A stretch of DNA of 64,000 nucleotides from Raphanus sativus (lineage: Eukaryota > Streptophyta > Magnoliopsida > Brassicales > Brassicaceae), in NCBI RefSeq assembly GCF_000801105.2, contig NC_079513.1, positions 22,970,273 to 23,034,272 on the forward strand, read 5' to 3'. Numbering within the stretch: position 1 is the first letter of the stretch; every line of letters starts with the position of its first letter. Shown here one piece after another: positions 1 to 11,564 of the stretch. The translations under genes and the position numbers were made by a program. The notes beneath the pieces were generated by a model that was not told the origin of the DNA, did not search any database, and saw only the letters and a list, made by a program, of their open reading frames with translations.

Positions 1-27
1 GCTTTCTGATTGTTACTAGCTTTTCAG

Positions 28-411
28 GATGGAGGAGAAGACTTATCAAGTAGAGACGTGAGGTCATTACTGAAGCAAGTGCGTAAAGAGATACTTAAAG
101 GATGTAAAGTGGTGTTCAGTCGAGTGTTCCCGACCAAGTCTCAGGCTGAGGATCACCCGCTGTGGAGGGTGGCTGAGGGATTGGGAGCCACGTGTGCAAC
201 GGAAGTGGATGAATCTGTAACACACGTGGTGGCAATGGATGTGGGAACGGAGAAGGTGCGCTGGGCCATAAGAGAGAAGAAGTTTGTTGTGCATAGAGGA
301 TGGATAGACGCAGCTAATTACCTGTGGAAGAAGCAGCCAGAAGAGAACTTCGGGTTGGAGCAGGTCAAGAAGCAAGGAACAGATGAAAAGAGCGATGATG
401 TAAACATTTGA
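28..411 (+). CDS. CPL4: CPL4-like RNA polymerase II CTD phosphatase, last exon (BRCT domain)
   Basis: This is the 3'-terminal exon of a gene that starts left of the window. It opens after a TTTTCAG acceptor (21-27), is in phase 0 and ends at TGA 409-411. The 127 residues form a BRCT domain: an N-terminal helix, then KGCKVVFSRVFPT, a central VTHVVAMD strand and the signature FVVHRGWIDAANYLWKK with its conserved Trp, followed by a short charged tail. Plant CPL3/CPL4 phosphatases join an FCP1-type catalytic domain (DXDXT) to a C-terminal BRCT domain and remove phosphate from the polymerase II CTD in the nucleus. Only the BRCT part is visible, so catalytic competence cannot be judged. The CPL4 name rests on resemblance and on the collinear neighbour at 1843. 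Confidence 0.8.
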   Translation, partial: DGGEDLSSRDVRSLLKQVRKEILKGCKVVFSRVFPTKSQAEDHPLWRVAEGLGATCATEVDESVTHVVAMDVGTEKVRWAIREKKFVVHRGWIDAANYLWKKQPEENFGLEQVKKQGTDEKSDDVNI

Positions 412-547
412 AAGGTAGACTTGAGGAAGAAACAGATGACTTATGTAATTGCATTTTGATTATGAAAGAAAGACAGAAACAAAAAGTTTTTTAACAAGAG
501 ACTAGTTTGGGGTGTCGTTGCTTCTGGGTCCAACCATTGTCTGTGTT

Positions 548-1667
548 AGAGCTGGCATTTGGCTCAAACCGAACTCATCAAACTGAGAATTTTTGGTTTT
601 TGGTTGACATCCGGTTTGGCTAAGAACTGTTCAGTGAGATTAAAAGATTCAGTACGCTCTTGGTCTGATACGTGTAAACAAATGGTTCGATAAACATCAG
701 CTAAATAAACTGAAATTAACCGAATTGTACCAAATTTCACCAACTAGTTTTTAGGGATGGACAAAAAAACCGAACCGAACCGATCGAACCGAACCAACCG
801 AACCGAAATCGATTCAAACCGAACCAAAGTCTATTGTCAAACAGTTAGGTCTAAGATTTTCCCAACCCGAACCAACCGAACCGAACCCGATCCGAACCGA
901 ACCACATTGAACCGAACCAAACTAAACCGAACCCATAACCAATGTGCATATTAGCAATATACAATATACTAAAATGCTAAGACTAAAGTTATTGTTAATT
1001 TTATTAAGGATTTTTTTTTAGTTTTCTATTTACTTTAGTTAATTTTTGTTTGATGTTTATAATTTGTTAAAGTTTTTGTTTCAGTTTTACATTATATTTA
1101 GTTTACATAGTTTATTTTGTAGAGGTATTATTAACGATGTTTTTTTTAATTTTCTATTTATTATAGTTAACTTTGATTTGATTGTGCTCTTATAAATGTT
1201 TTGTGTTTCTAAAAGTTTTTTCGGTCTTATATTGAATTTAGTCAACATAATTTAGTTTTTATAATCGTCAACACGATGATTTTATGACCATGCGTTTGTG
1301 TTTTAAAACCGAACCGAATTCAAACCGAACTGAGTTCAAACCGAACCGAAACCGATCCAAACCGAACTAACTATGGTTTACTTTGGTTGGATAAATCATT
1401 GAACCGAATTAACCAAACCGAACCGAACCCGAACCGAACCGATAAAATAACCGAAGTGCCCACCCCTACTAGTTTTTGATTTCCACTGAATCAGCAAGAT
1501 AAACCGAGGAATAAAACGGTTTCGGTTCAATTCAAAGCACAACAACATAAAATCTTAAACCGAACTTTATAAACTGAGAGTTTCAAACCGAACTAAACCA
1601 AAATATAGTTCGGTTTACTTCAGTGGCATTTTTTCAAAAACCGACCAAAAAACGAATGCCCATGTGT
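548..1667. repeat. Degenerate older copy of the AGGGGTGGGCA-type element, split by a younger insertion
   Basis: Outside the younger insertion the DNA is again rich in AACCGAA/TTCGGTT. The left edge reads AGAGCTGGCATTTGG and the right edge, reverse-complemented, ACACATGGGCATTCG. Both resemble the AGGGGTGGGCATTTCGG terminus of the younger family. The flanking 10-mers (538-547 and 1668-1677) match at 6 of 10 positions, consistent with a decayed target-site duplication. The boundaries are inferred. Confidence 0.4.
753..1467. mobile_element. Non-autonomous Mutator-like element, 715 bp, 10-bp target-site duplication
   Basis: The element starts AGGGATGGACAAAAAAACC and ends GTGCCCACCCCT. It is flanked by perfect direct repeats ACTAGTTTTT at 743-752 and 1468-1477. 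Both arms are dense arrays of AACCGAACC units around an AT-rich core, and there is no transposase reading frame. A 9-10 bp duplication is typical of the Mutator superfamily. A second member with the same ends in the opposite orientation lies at 15950-16596. The reading frame at 757-954 is an artefact of the repeat. Confidence 0.75.
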
Positions 1668-1842
1668 TGTCTCTACCGACTACTTTGTTGGGCCGAAACA
1701 GCCAGTCTATTAATGAATAGTGGGTAATAGTGGGCCACATCTATTTAGTTTAATTTATTGTTTTTCTTTACTCTTATACCTCTTTGTCACGTTCGACCGG
1801 CTAATCGTTTCTTCTTCTCACCGTCGCTCTGCTCTGCTAAAC

Positions 1843-2393
1843 ATGGTGCTCGATGCTTATGCTTCGTCGAACCCTAATCAGGTTCACGAGGACGTTCTTC
1901 AGAAATCTAGAGACGCTTGCTACAAGGTCAGTCCCCTTTCTACTACTTCCTTGTTGTTTAATCGATTGCGATGGATGATTAGGGCAAATCGTGAATCGTG
2001 TCGAGTGATTATTGATCACTAATTTTTACAGGCAAGAGATGCTTTTTACACTTGTCTGGAGAAGGAATCTGGTAAAAAACCCACTGAGATCGCGTCCGTA
2101 GGTCTTCTCTACCCTAAAGAGTGCAGCCTTTCCAGAACAGAGTTTGTCAAGAACTGCCGCTCCTCCTGGGTATATTGTTCTGTTTCCTCTTTCTCTCTCT
2201 CTCAGTTTCTTTTGTGAGGTTGATCTAATGGAATTGATGTAATAAAAAAATAAAACATATGTAGGTGAAGCATTTCGATAGGGAGTACTGTCGGAACAAG
2301 AGAGTCCAAAGGCTGTTAGATGATGGAGATGAGAGGAAAGGTCCAATGTCACTCCCTCAGCCTTACACTTTCAAGCCTTCCCCTTCTTCTTAG
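1843..2393 (+). CDS. COA6/COX6B-family twin-cysteine protein (cytochrome c oxidase assembly)
   Basis: Three exons (1843-1926, 2032-2169, 2265-2393) give 116 residues with all junctions in phase 0 and GT-AG. The start is the ATG in AACATGGTGCTC, about 100 bp after the likely promoter. The protein has a CX9C motif (CYKARDAFYTC) and a CX10C motif (CSLSRTEFVKNC) followed by WVKHFDREYC. This is the helix-hairpin-helix layout of small intermembrane-space proteins oxidised by Mia40. COA6-type proteins help load copper into complex IV; COX6B is a structural subunit. The long interval between the cysteine pairs and the position of the aromatic residues look more like COA6. The proline-rich C-terminus is typical of plant members. 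It sits where I recall At5g58005 next to CPL4. Confidence 0.8.
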
Positions 2394-3257
2394 ATCCCCT
2401 TCCTTTCCTGGTACTACAACGCTGATCTTTTTTTTTAAATATATTCTTTAACTTCTTCTCACCATTGTTTAGCTGATTCCGGGAAGTTTTTGTTTGTCTT
2501 TGTTGTTGTGTAGGAAGAGGAAGATGACTGAGTAATCCCTTTGGTAGCACTTACCGTTCCTGAAGCATTAGGACTCATTTTCTTTGCCGACTTTCTTTTG
2601 TTTTATATCCCTTAAAGTCTCTCGTCTTTATTTGAGTTGTAAGCTTACAACATGGGAATAAAGGTGTTGTGCTTTTGAAGGAACCTGGTTCTTTGCCTAT
2701 TATTGTCTATTGCTCACAATCTGCAAGCATTTAGTATTACAGTATGCTGATATATAAATGGTTATTTGGTTGGTGAATCAGTGAGTGAGTCATTGACTTG
2801 GTTTGTTCCACACTGTCCTTGAAACTTAAGTATCTTCCTCTGCCTCTATTGTATAAACCCCTATCTCACTCGTGGTATCTTAATGGCCGCCGCGTATGTT
2901 GAACTTGAGCCTGAATATAATAAGTGGTAGAATGTGGGGAGCTTCAACTTGAATAGAGATTATTATACTGGTTCAGGTTACATTCGATTTACCCAAACGG
3001 TAGCAGCGTTGACAAAGCGATTTTGGGTTAAGTAGTGGAACGCATGTCTCTTAGTTTTCGGTCCCACCACCTCTCTACTGTACTGTATGGTTTCTGCCTT
3101 GTCGGTTATGCTAGTTGTGTGTTTAAATGTTGTAAATTAACTGTTTTATATTATTTAATGCTTAACAATGAAAATTGTAGATAGAAAATGAATATTAGTG
3201 TTTGACACTTCGACTCAAAACGGAGAAAATGAAGAAGCAATTGAGAGATCCTATGGA
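2394..3257. other. Intergenic, 3' UTRs of two convergent genes
   Basis: About 0.9 kb lies between the stop of the COA6-like gene and the stop of the bHLH gene on the other strand. The first 300 bp look like a 3' UTR, possibly with one 3' UTR intron (a short insertion before GTAGGAAGAGG near 2510). I see no other gene, repeat or RNA. Confidence 0.5.
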
Positions 3258-4496
3258 TCACGCCTTGGAGGCAGATACATCATCCATAGTGGAGGAGGCT
3301 TCAGGTGCAGCACCTGCTACATTTGCCTCCTGTGCTGCTACAGCATTGGAGTTGGGGCTGAAGAGAGCTCCACGAGAGTGATTAGATGATGATGACATTG
3401 CTGTTGCGAGGGAGATGGGCATTAGACAAAGCCCCTTCCCTTGAAGGTACTGCATTGCTGATCCCATGTCTTCTTCCATCAGTTTCGCCACCCTCTGCTC
3501 CGTTGTCCTTAGGCTCTCGCTGGATGATCCCGTTGCGTTTCCATTCCCGTTACTGACATTGCATGGTCCCGAGAGTGCGTTGAGCTGTCCTCTTACCTTA
3601 CATTTTACCAAAAAACCACAATGATGATGATTAAGTGATAATATGCCACTTTTACCTAAAAAGGCCATGAAGAGGGACTAAAGAACTAACCTCGGATGTG
3701 AGACCATTGAGTCGTGGACCAGCTGCTCTTGCACTTCCCAATCTGCTCATGCTTAGTACTTTGACTTGAAGCTGAAGGAATCTAACATACTCGATGATCT
3801 CGTCCAGCATTGATGCTTTATCCGTCTGCATTACATCATATCAACCAATTCAGTTATCATGCAAATCCAGATAATCACCTGTAAGATCATGAAAGAACCT
3901 TGTTGGTGTTGGGAACCAGTTCTTGGAGAGACTTCATCCTCTCTGCAATGCGTTCCCTTCTCAACTGCCACAAAACGATACAATCAGAAACACAAGATAA
4001 CAGAGATGAGATGGAGGTAAGTGAACATTAATGAAGATACCCGCTCAGCGATGCTGTGAGGATCGGTTGCCTGGCCTCTCCTAGCTCGCACCCTTGGCTT
4101 TTGGCGAGCCACAGGTGGGCTCGTGGTTGAGACAGGCCCTTGCGCCTGCTGCAACCCATCTTGGCTACCCGTTGTTGTTGGACCGCTAGACTCCTGCATT
4201 TACAAACACAACACAAAAAAGCTGTCATTTTGAGGAATCATAAATAAACATCCTAAGAGTTCGTTGGTATGATGATGTAATGTAAGGTGATGGTTTGGAA
4301 CCTGTGGTTGATGGAATTGGTTAGAGACGGTGAGAGCGTGGAAGAGTGATTGAGGAGGAGGAGGGGGGAGAGATGATGAGTCCCAGGGAGTAAGAGGAGG
4401 AGGAGGAAGAGAGGAAAGCATTGACATGGTTTCATGGAAGAAACCGTTACTGTTTTTGTTTATGAACTCTCCCTTTCCTTCTCCATTCCCATTTTC
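3258..4496 (-). CDS. LRL3: bHLH transcription factor, LRL3 type (root-hair regulator)
   Basis: Five exons read on the minus strand (4302-4496, 4041-4193, 3899-3964, 3691-3825, 3258-3596) give 295 residues, all junctions phase 0. I chose [10 protein letters not shown] as start because the upstream in-frame Met lies in a lysine-rich stretch not typical of the family. An acidic/proline-rich N-terminus precedes the basic region ([20 protein letters not shown], then [19 protein letters not shown]) and the second helix ([19 protein letters not shown]). The H-E-R contacts for E-box binding are present. The C-terminus ends in the conserved DDVSASKA. The family (LJRHL1-like) acts in the nucleus downstream of RHD6/RSL factors in root-hair growth. 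The last intron could alternatively end 12 nt further in, at GACAG, removing four residues. Confidence 0.9.
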
Positions 4497-5309
4497 CATC
4501 TCTTCTTCTCTTGTCTTCCTTTGCTTCCTCATGCATTTTTATCCTCATTTTCGTTATTGTTTTAAATTTATTTAAATTTACTGGCCGTTTCTTTTTCTTT
4601 AAAAGAAATATTTATTCCCTTAGGTACATCTGAGATATTTAATAATATGAATTTCGAATCTCTCAATTATATTATCTCACAAAAGTCGTACGTAGCCGGC
4701 CTCTTTTTTATGTTTGTTTTTGTTATTAATAATCCTAAAATCCAATTCTTGATTTACTCGAATCTGTATACAATCAATTTTACATTTTTTGTGTTATGTT
4801 TTGTTTAGAAAAAAAAATAAAAAGCTTAATGTTATGCTTTGCCTCTTCGAATGATTAAAATGTTCCTAACTTTGCAAATTAATCATGTTATAAATGTATA
4901 ATTTATGCAAATTCAGAGAGACTTACTCTTGCATGTCACTCCGTCTCGGCAGAAACTGATTTGTTGACACATGTTTGCTTTGTAATTTGCACTGATCAAA
5001 GTGTATATCAATTTTCTTTTATAATTTCGGTAATGGACGATGCCATGTTTCTTTACTCTTCTTCTATCGCACTTGACATAACCATGTTTGCCTACACACT
5101 ACTAAAACTAGGAAACTGTTCTATCACCAGCTAGAATTGTAAACAAGAGGGTATGTATGTAGTTTACATCAATCAACGGACAATGGCTTTGCAGCTCAAT
5201 TCAAAACGTTAACAGTATAAGTTAAAGCCAAACCATACAGACAAGACTTGCACTAGCAGTTAACATATAAAGCCAACAGATCGTGCGTGGCAACTCGACG
5301 AAGGTGCTC
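4497..5309. other. Intergenic: LRL3 promoter side and TRS31 3' UTR
   Basis: About 0.8 kb of AT-rich DNA upstream of the bHLH start and downstream of the TRS31 stop. I see no coding potential, transposon ends or structured RNA. In the Arabidopsis order I recall, an RTF2-like gene lies around here; I see no trace of it. Confidence 0.5.
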
Positions 5310-6584
5310 TCACTGGCTGAGCCGTGCCTCTCTTTTAAGCACCTGTGCAACATGGATGGAAAGTAGGTTAAACAGGTGATAAGATTTAAGCTTTTTTTCT
5401 TCTCAAAAGCTTCTCGAGGTAAAAGATACATCATATAGAGGGATGCTAACCTCATCAGCAAACTTGATCAAAATGGTAGTCCGAGGACGTTGTTGTCCTT
5501 CAATGGGTACGAAATGAGCCGTTACCACAGCAGGAAACCCTGCGTTATCCAGAACTCCCTGCATAGAGGACATGGTCTAAGCCGTATGTTCTAAGCCGTA
5601 TTCATGAATATGCAAATACAGCACTCACCTTCACTATGCCGGCCACAAACGCTCCGCAGTTGAATGTTCCCATGTCTTTTGGAATCGAAATGAACCTACA
5701 CTTTCACATTTTTCATCACTTCCCTTTATCTTAGAGTGTTTAATGGAAAGAGCTGGAGGAATGTAAACCTGTTGACGAGAAGCTCTTTTTCACTGATCAT
5801 GTACTCATCTTCATGTTCTGTTCCTTTTTCAAGTGAATCAGCAACCTATGGCATGTCCATAGAAAGAATCAATCCTATAACAACTAGTCAATTTGAAAAA
5901 TCATCACTCACTAACCTTTCCAAACAACACCTTCCACACGGTGCTGTGGACGAAAGACAGGATCCCTAGTAACCTTGTCTCTCTTCTGTTTCCCTGAAAT
6001 ATTGGAAAAAAAAGGAAACGTTGACTTTTTCAGTCGTTCAGGCAACAAGTCTCAGACATCATTTTGCAAAAAACAAAACGTACCTTCTCTCGGTTGCAAA
6101 GAAGCTCCAAAACTCGAGATCCAACAGCATAACCAGCATCCTCTAGTCTGAGAGAGACAGCCATCATTACCAAGTACAAAACACATCGTTGGAATGTGAA
6201 TGATTCAGACTATAAAAAAAAAAGAAAGTAAAGATCATATATCTCTTGTTGCTCACCTTCTTTCAAGCTCAGCAATGTTGTCAACCTGGGTTTGATTGTA
6301 CTGAACCAGCTCCGAGAATAAGAAAGCAAACGCGCTCAAGCTCACCTACAACACACGTAGAGTTTCAAAAAGCCATTGAGAATTAAACGATCACCACAAA
6401 GAGATCAGATCTTAAAAGGAGTAGATTTTTTTCCGAGAAAATGTCCGAGATCGAAGCAGGAAAGTGGATCTAGAGGGGAGAGCGACAGAGAGAGAGAGAG
6501 AGAGAGATATACCTCTTGTTTGCCTTTGCTGAGTGGCTTGTCAAGGACATTAGAGTACTGCTTCATTTTCCCCACTCCGATCAT
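5310..6584 (-). CDS. TRS31: TRAPP complex subunit TRS31/TRAPPC5 (Bet3 family)
   Basis: Eight exons on the minus strand (6513-6584, 6257-6345, 6084-6147, 5916-5993, 5769-5845, 5629-5695, 5451-5558, 5310-5342) join in frame to 195 residues, the usual length of plant TRS31. The start is [20 protein letters not shown]. The alpha/beta Bet3-family fold is recognisable from [22 protein letters not shown], the [20 protein letters not shown] helix and the strands [22 protein letters not shown] and [17 protein letters not shown] tethers vesicles at the Golgi and is the exchange factor for Rab1/Rab11-type GTPases; TRS31 is a core subunit. Every intron is GT-AG. It is divergent from FIP1, with only 308 bp between the two start codons. 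Confidence 0.92.
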
Positions 6585-6892
6585 CTTCTTCAGAACCCTA
6601 AACGCACACTACCTTTCTCTCTCTGAGGAAATTTACGCTTTTCCGGGAAAAGAATCTGTTTTATTACAGCCGGTTTTGTCTTTGATTTGGTTTGGTTTGA
6701 TTTGGTCAATATAAATTGCGGTGCGTTTGTGGTTTAGTTTGATTTGGTCAATATAAATTGCACTCTCTCACCTTTATCGGTTTAATTTGGTTTGATTTGG
6801 TTTAATTTGGTTTGGTCAATATAAATAAAAGCTTCACCGTCTCTCTCAATCTCTCTCGTGCTTCGGCCGTTCTTCGCTCCCTCACTCCATTC
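6585..6892. promoter_or_regulatory. Divergent promoter between TRS31 and FIP1 with three TATA-bearing direct repeats
   Basis: The motif TTTGGTCAATATAAAT occurs three times in the same orientation (6701-6716, 6743-6758, 6811-6826), embedded in TTTGGTTTGATTTGG microrepeats. Each copy contains a TATA-like ATATAAAT. The third copy ends about 66 bp before the FIP1 start codon, so it could be that gene's TATA box only if the 5' leader is very short. The other two could drive alternative initiation. Confidence 0.5.
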
Positions 6893-9800
6893 ATGGACGA
6901 AGACGATGAGTTCGGAGATCTCTACTCCGACGTTCTCCCCCCCTTCCAACCTCCTCTCCGTTCAATCGACCTCAACCTCCGATCGCACGAACAAGATGCC
7001 GCCGCCTCGGTGGCGGAACCTAATCCAACCTCCGTCTCTAGGGTTTCCGACGCAACCGCCTCCAAACCATCCACCACTCCCTCCCACGGCGCAATCGGCG
7101 ACGACGACAAGGACATGATGGACTTCGACATCGAAGAGCCCGACGATTCCACGCCTGCGATTCCAGGTTTGGCTTCAGATCAAGGTACGGCGTTGATCGA
7201 GCAGGTCGGCGATGGTGGAGCCTACGGAGATGATTGGGATAGCAGCGACAGTGAAGACGATCTGCAGATAGTGTTGAACGACAACAACAACAACGCCGTC
7301 ATGATGATGGGAGCTGAGAGAAGAGCAAGGATGGGAGACGATGATGATGATGAAGATGAAGATGAAGAGCCGCTTGTTATAGTGACAGACGCGGATCAGA
7401 ATCAACCTATGGAGGAGCAGCAGCTCTGGGGAGGAGAAGAAGCTGTGGAAGGAGATGGCAAAGAGGGAGGAGAAGCTGTGAAGGGGAGTGCTACTGGACA
7501 GGCTAAAGCTGGGTATAATAGCAGTCATGGGTATCATCATCCGTTTCATTCTCAGTTTAAGGTCAGTGTCAATGGCAACAATGTTGTTGTCATGGCCTTT
7601 TTAAAAAATTTCATTGATTTTAAATATATATATATATCCATTGTACTTGTACATAAAAGTTCCTGAATGAAAATGCAGAGTATATTGATCAGAGAACATT
7701 GGAGTCTACTTCTGTTTTTTTTTTCTAATAATCATATGAATGTGAAAGGAAGACTAGAACGTAATAGCTCTCCTCCTTGTATATCGCAAACCTATGCCAC
7801 CACCAATAATCTAACTTTAATGAAGAAGAACAGTCTCTTGGGACACTAACTTGCTTTATGAAGCTAACATCCCGTCAAAGATTTCATATTTTCTTTTGGA
7901 TTGGTCATTACCAAAAAATTGCGAGTGGTTCACGCTGGGAGAATATAAGAGGCTTTTGGTAATTGATCTACTTGACATAATAATTATATTTCTATTGCAG
8001 TATGTAAGACCTGGGGCACCCCCTATTCCTGCATCTGCTGGTGTGACCTCCTCAGGCCAAGTTCGTCCACCCACCAACATTGCTCCTATGGCTGGTCGTG
8101 GCAGAGGAGATTGGCGTCCGATGGGAATGAGGAATGCTTCTGCTGCACAGAAAGGCTACCACCAGACTTGGGGTGGTGGTAATACAGCAGGGCGGGGACT
8201 CGACTTTACTCTTCCTTCTCACAAGTAATTTTTTATTTTATCTGCTTGGAACTGTGGAGATTTTAGTACCCGAGGCTCATGTTATCAATCTTATATACTT
8301 ATTTTTCGTCTTAGCACCGAGTTTTGGATTGGTAAACAGCTGCGTTTCTTTTATTTGATGTCTACCTTTGCGTATTTCTAGGACTATATTTGAGTTCGAC
8401 ATAGACGCTTTTGAGGAAAAGCCCTGGAGATATCAAGGAGTTGATATCACAGACTACTTCAACTTTGGGCTGAATGAGGAGAGCTGGAAAGACTATTGCA
8501 AACAACTGGTAATTAATAACTGTGATTCGTATTCTTATTTCAGCCAATGAAAAGTACTAAGAGTAACATCTTTCAATTCCTTACAGGATCAACACCGTAT
8601 AGAGACTACTATGCAAAGCCGAATACGTGTTTATGAAAGTGGCAGAACAGATAAGGTATGGCACAGTATTTCGTCAATAACATCATATTCAAAAAGGGTG
8701 ACATTGCATTCCTAATCATTCTCCTTTACGATAGGGTTATGACCCAGATCTGCCCCCGGAGTTAGCTGCAGCAACAGGAGCACAAGGTGTTCCTGTTGCT
8801 TCCTCAAATTTAGTGAAGCCTGACAATGATCAAGGTGACTCAGCTAATATTCGACCTCCACTGGTATTTTTCCTCCTGCTTTGCTCTCATTTTGAAGTAG
8901 CATTGTCTATTTTTGGTTCACTATATTGTGTATATCACAGCTGGAATATTGTGGATGTACATTTTTTTGTTAGTATCTAAAGCTTGAGAATATTGGTTGA
9001 TTTTTTTTCTCTCAGCCCCCTGGAAGACCCATACCTGTGGAGACTGGTTCTGGTGAGCGTCCGTCATCCATTGATACACGTGCTCCTCGAATGCGTGATC
9101 TAGAAGCTATCATTGAGGTTGAATATGATTCAAATCTCTCTTGATTTTTTTTTTACTTTTGAGATATATTTGCTTGATATACTGACTGCTACTAACTGTA
9201 ATTGATTTTGTTACCAGATTGTATGTGAGGATTCTCATGAGGATGAGCCCTCGGGTGAAAATGGCGCAGAAGATAGTAGCCTTCCTGGAGATAATGCTCC
9301 AGTTGAGACTGGGTATGTTAACAGCGGGAGACCAGACACGGAATCTGCTAAACTAAGTCCTGCCCAGGTTGAGCCACTCAAAAGGCTTCCCAAAAAGCAA
9401 GACGATGAAATCTCTAGAAGCACGTATAGTGGCCAGAGTTTTCGTTCATCATCTCCTGATGGAGACAGAGGCACAAAGTCATCAAGTGTTGATCATGAAG
9501 ATGTGGGAGGTGAAGCTGGCAAAGATACTGAGATGGAGGAGGAGCACAAAATGAGTTCTGCAGTTGAAGAAGATGATGGAGGGGAATCAAAGACGGAGAG
9601 AAGCAGTGAAAGCAGCAAAGCAAGATCTGGAAGTCACAGAGATCATCAGCAGTTGAAGGATAGTGCGGAAGAGGAAGTTATTCAAGATAAGAAGCATTTT
9701 ACTCGACCATCTAGCACTAAGAAACATCACGTTAACAGTGCACCGCATCAGAGCAAAAAGTATCAGCACAGAGGGAAAGAAATGGAAAGAACTCGAGCGG

Positions 9801-11564
9801 GGAGCAAAGGTGGTAGTGAGTACGCAAATCCTCATATTGAAGCTGATTCTCGGTATATTTACTCAATGGCAAGTGGCGAGGATTTTGATAGAACGAGAGA
9901 GCGAGATGTTGATGGGGGAGTCTGGCGCAGGAAAGAGGATGACACATTCAGTAGAAGAGGTGGTGATGAAGGGTCTAGAAAAAGGGCTCGTGGAGATGAT
10001 CTGGGCTCTAGGCAGAGCAGTGACCATGTTTCTTCGAGAAATCATGTGGATGATGGTGGTTTAAGAAATAATTACGAACTGTATGATCACATTGGCAAGA
10101 GGAGGAAGGAGGAAGAATACTTAAGAAGAAACCGCTTTGAAAAGAATGAAAACTCATATGGTCAAAGAGAATCAATCAGCAGCCTGAAACGAGATCGTGG
10201 TGATAGGTTGGACCATCAAAAGAGAGACGTCCAACATAAAATCAGAGATAATATCGACGACCACGCTTCTCTTAGGCACAGAGATGATTTATACATGCAG
10301 CAGGGAGATGGTCATGAGAGGTTGAGAGAGCGTGAAGATTTGGATAAACTAAAACTAACTCACGAGGATGGTTTATCAGCACGAGGACGAGAGAGGCAGG
10401 TGGCTTCAAGGGGTCGTAGAGGTTCAGAAGACCGATCATCATCGAGGATGAAGGAAGAGTATAAAGCTTCTGACAAAGAGCATCTAACCAAGGATACAAC
10501 AAGGCAGACTAAACAGACGAAGAGAAAGGAACATTCTGGTGAAGAAAGTTCTTCCTATCACAGAGGACACGAAGACTTCTCTGCACGCACAGATGACATT
10601 GTTAACAATGAGAAAAGACCAAGGCTGGAGAGGACAAGTGTTAAAAGTGACCAGGTTATAGATGCTTTGGATGGCCAGCGATTGCAAGACAGAAAACATA
10701 AAGATTCCAGACGAAAGATTAAAGAACAAAGAGAAGGCACAGATTCATTGAGGAACAAGCAAGGAGAACAAAATGGCAATTCCAAAGTGACAGTATGCCC
10801 CCATCAGCTTATGAAATAATTTTTATTAAATCTCATCCAAGTTTTGCAAAACTTAACGTAGTTATTGTGAATGCAAACATTATCTTGCAAACTTTTTTGT
10901 TCTGTTGCCAAATCTTACCTATAATATATATACACACATATATATCTCATGGTTTTGTCACTTTTAATATGCCTCATGGTTCAGTGTTTATGTTTCTTCC
11001 CATCCCTTTCAGGGCTTAAAGGGAACCAACGAAGCAAGAAATCACAGGAATGAGATCCCACAGCAGCACAACGCCACCAACAGGCACAAGGAAAACGTTT
11101 CATCTGGTGATGAGCTACAAGATTCAAAGAGAGGACGGTCGAAATTTGAGCGTTGGGGAAGCCACAAAGAGAGAGATGATGCTGTCACTGCCAAGGGATC
11201 TTTATCCACTTCTTCGAAAGTTCAAGAGAAGGGAAAAGGCATTAACGGTCGAGCTAGCGAACCTAATCTTGGCTCTATTGGCAAGAACAGGAATGTAACT
11301 GAAGAGAGAAGTGGCCATGACCTTGCGGAGACCAAAGATGGAAGCGAGAAGGGACAACCAGGAGACCGGCACTTGGACACGGTTGAGAAACTCAAGAAAC
11401 GCAGTGAACGGTTTAAACTTCCAATGCCCACGGAGAAAGACAACAACGCAGGAGTAAAGAAAATGGAGTCTGAGAGGCTGCCCTCTGCAAAAACTGAAGG
11501 CCCTGCGGATTCAGAGGTGAAAGCAGAGCGGCCGCCGAGGAAAAGAAGGTGGACAAGTAGCTGA
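6893..11564 (+). CDS. FIP1: FIP1-type polyadenylation factor (CPSF subunit), FIPS5-like
   Basis: Eight exons (6893-7561, 8001-8224, 8382-8508, 8587-8655, 8735-8863, 9016-9117, 9218-10792, 11013-11564) encode 1148 residues. I start at MDEDDEFGDLYSDV, the acidic beginning typical of FIP1; an in-frame ATG at 6812 is upstream of it but lies in promoter-like DNA. An acidic N-terminal third (DDDDDEDEDEEPLVIV) precedes the defining Fip1 motif around residues 305-330 (WRYQGVDITDYFNFGLNEES, WKDYCKQ). The long C-terminal half, mostly one 1.6-kb exon, is charged and RE/RD/SR-rich, then ends in ERFKLPMP and a basic PPRKRRWTSS. FIP1 bridges poly(A) polymerase, CstF77 and CPSF30 in the nuclear cleavage/polyadenylation complex. 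Long plant FIP1[V] proteins with this basic tail are also reported to bind RNA. Short simple repeats sit in the last intron. Confidence 0.93.

Larger units (their letters stand above)
412..1842. other. Intergenic region filled by nested AACCGAA-rich repeats
   Basis: The first ~130 bp are probably 3' UTR of the CPL4-like gene. Positions 548-1667 are a degenerate repeat into which a younger 715-bp element (753-1467) has inserted; both are listed separately. About 170 bp remain between the repeat and the next start codon, enough for a short promoter and 5' UTR. I see no further gene. Confidence 0.6.

Noticed and set aside
757..954. A 65-residue reading frame of repeated N-R-T-E-P residues
   Set aside because: It is a translation of the AACCGAACC array within a transposon arm. 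No start context, splice sites or protein family support it.
753..1467. AACCGAACC arrays as a CRISPR-like or satellite array
   Set aside because: There is no constant repeat/spacer periodicity, the host is a plant, and the block is bounded by inverted ends and a 10-bp target duplication.
6812..6892. Upstream in-frame ATG as the FIP1 start
   Set aside because: The added residues (MVNINKSFTVSLN) come from the promoter repeat and overlap a TATA-like motif. MDEDDEFGDL matches FIP1 family starts.
9663..10064. Long alternative-frame and opposite-strand frames across the large FIP1 exon
   Set aside because: They are shadows of a purine-rich, charged coding exon; the FIP1 frame is continuous over 1.6 kb.
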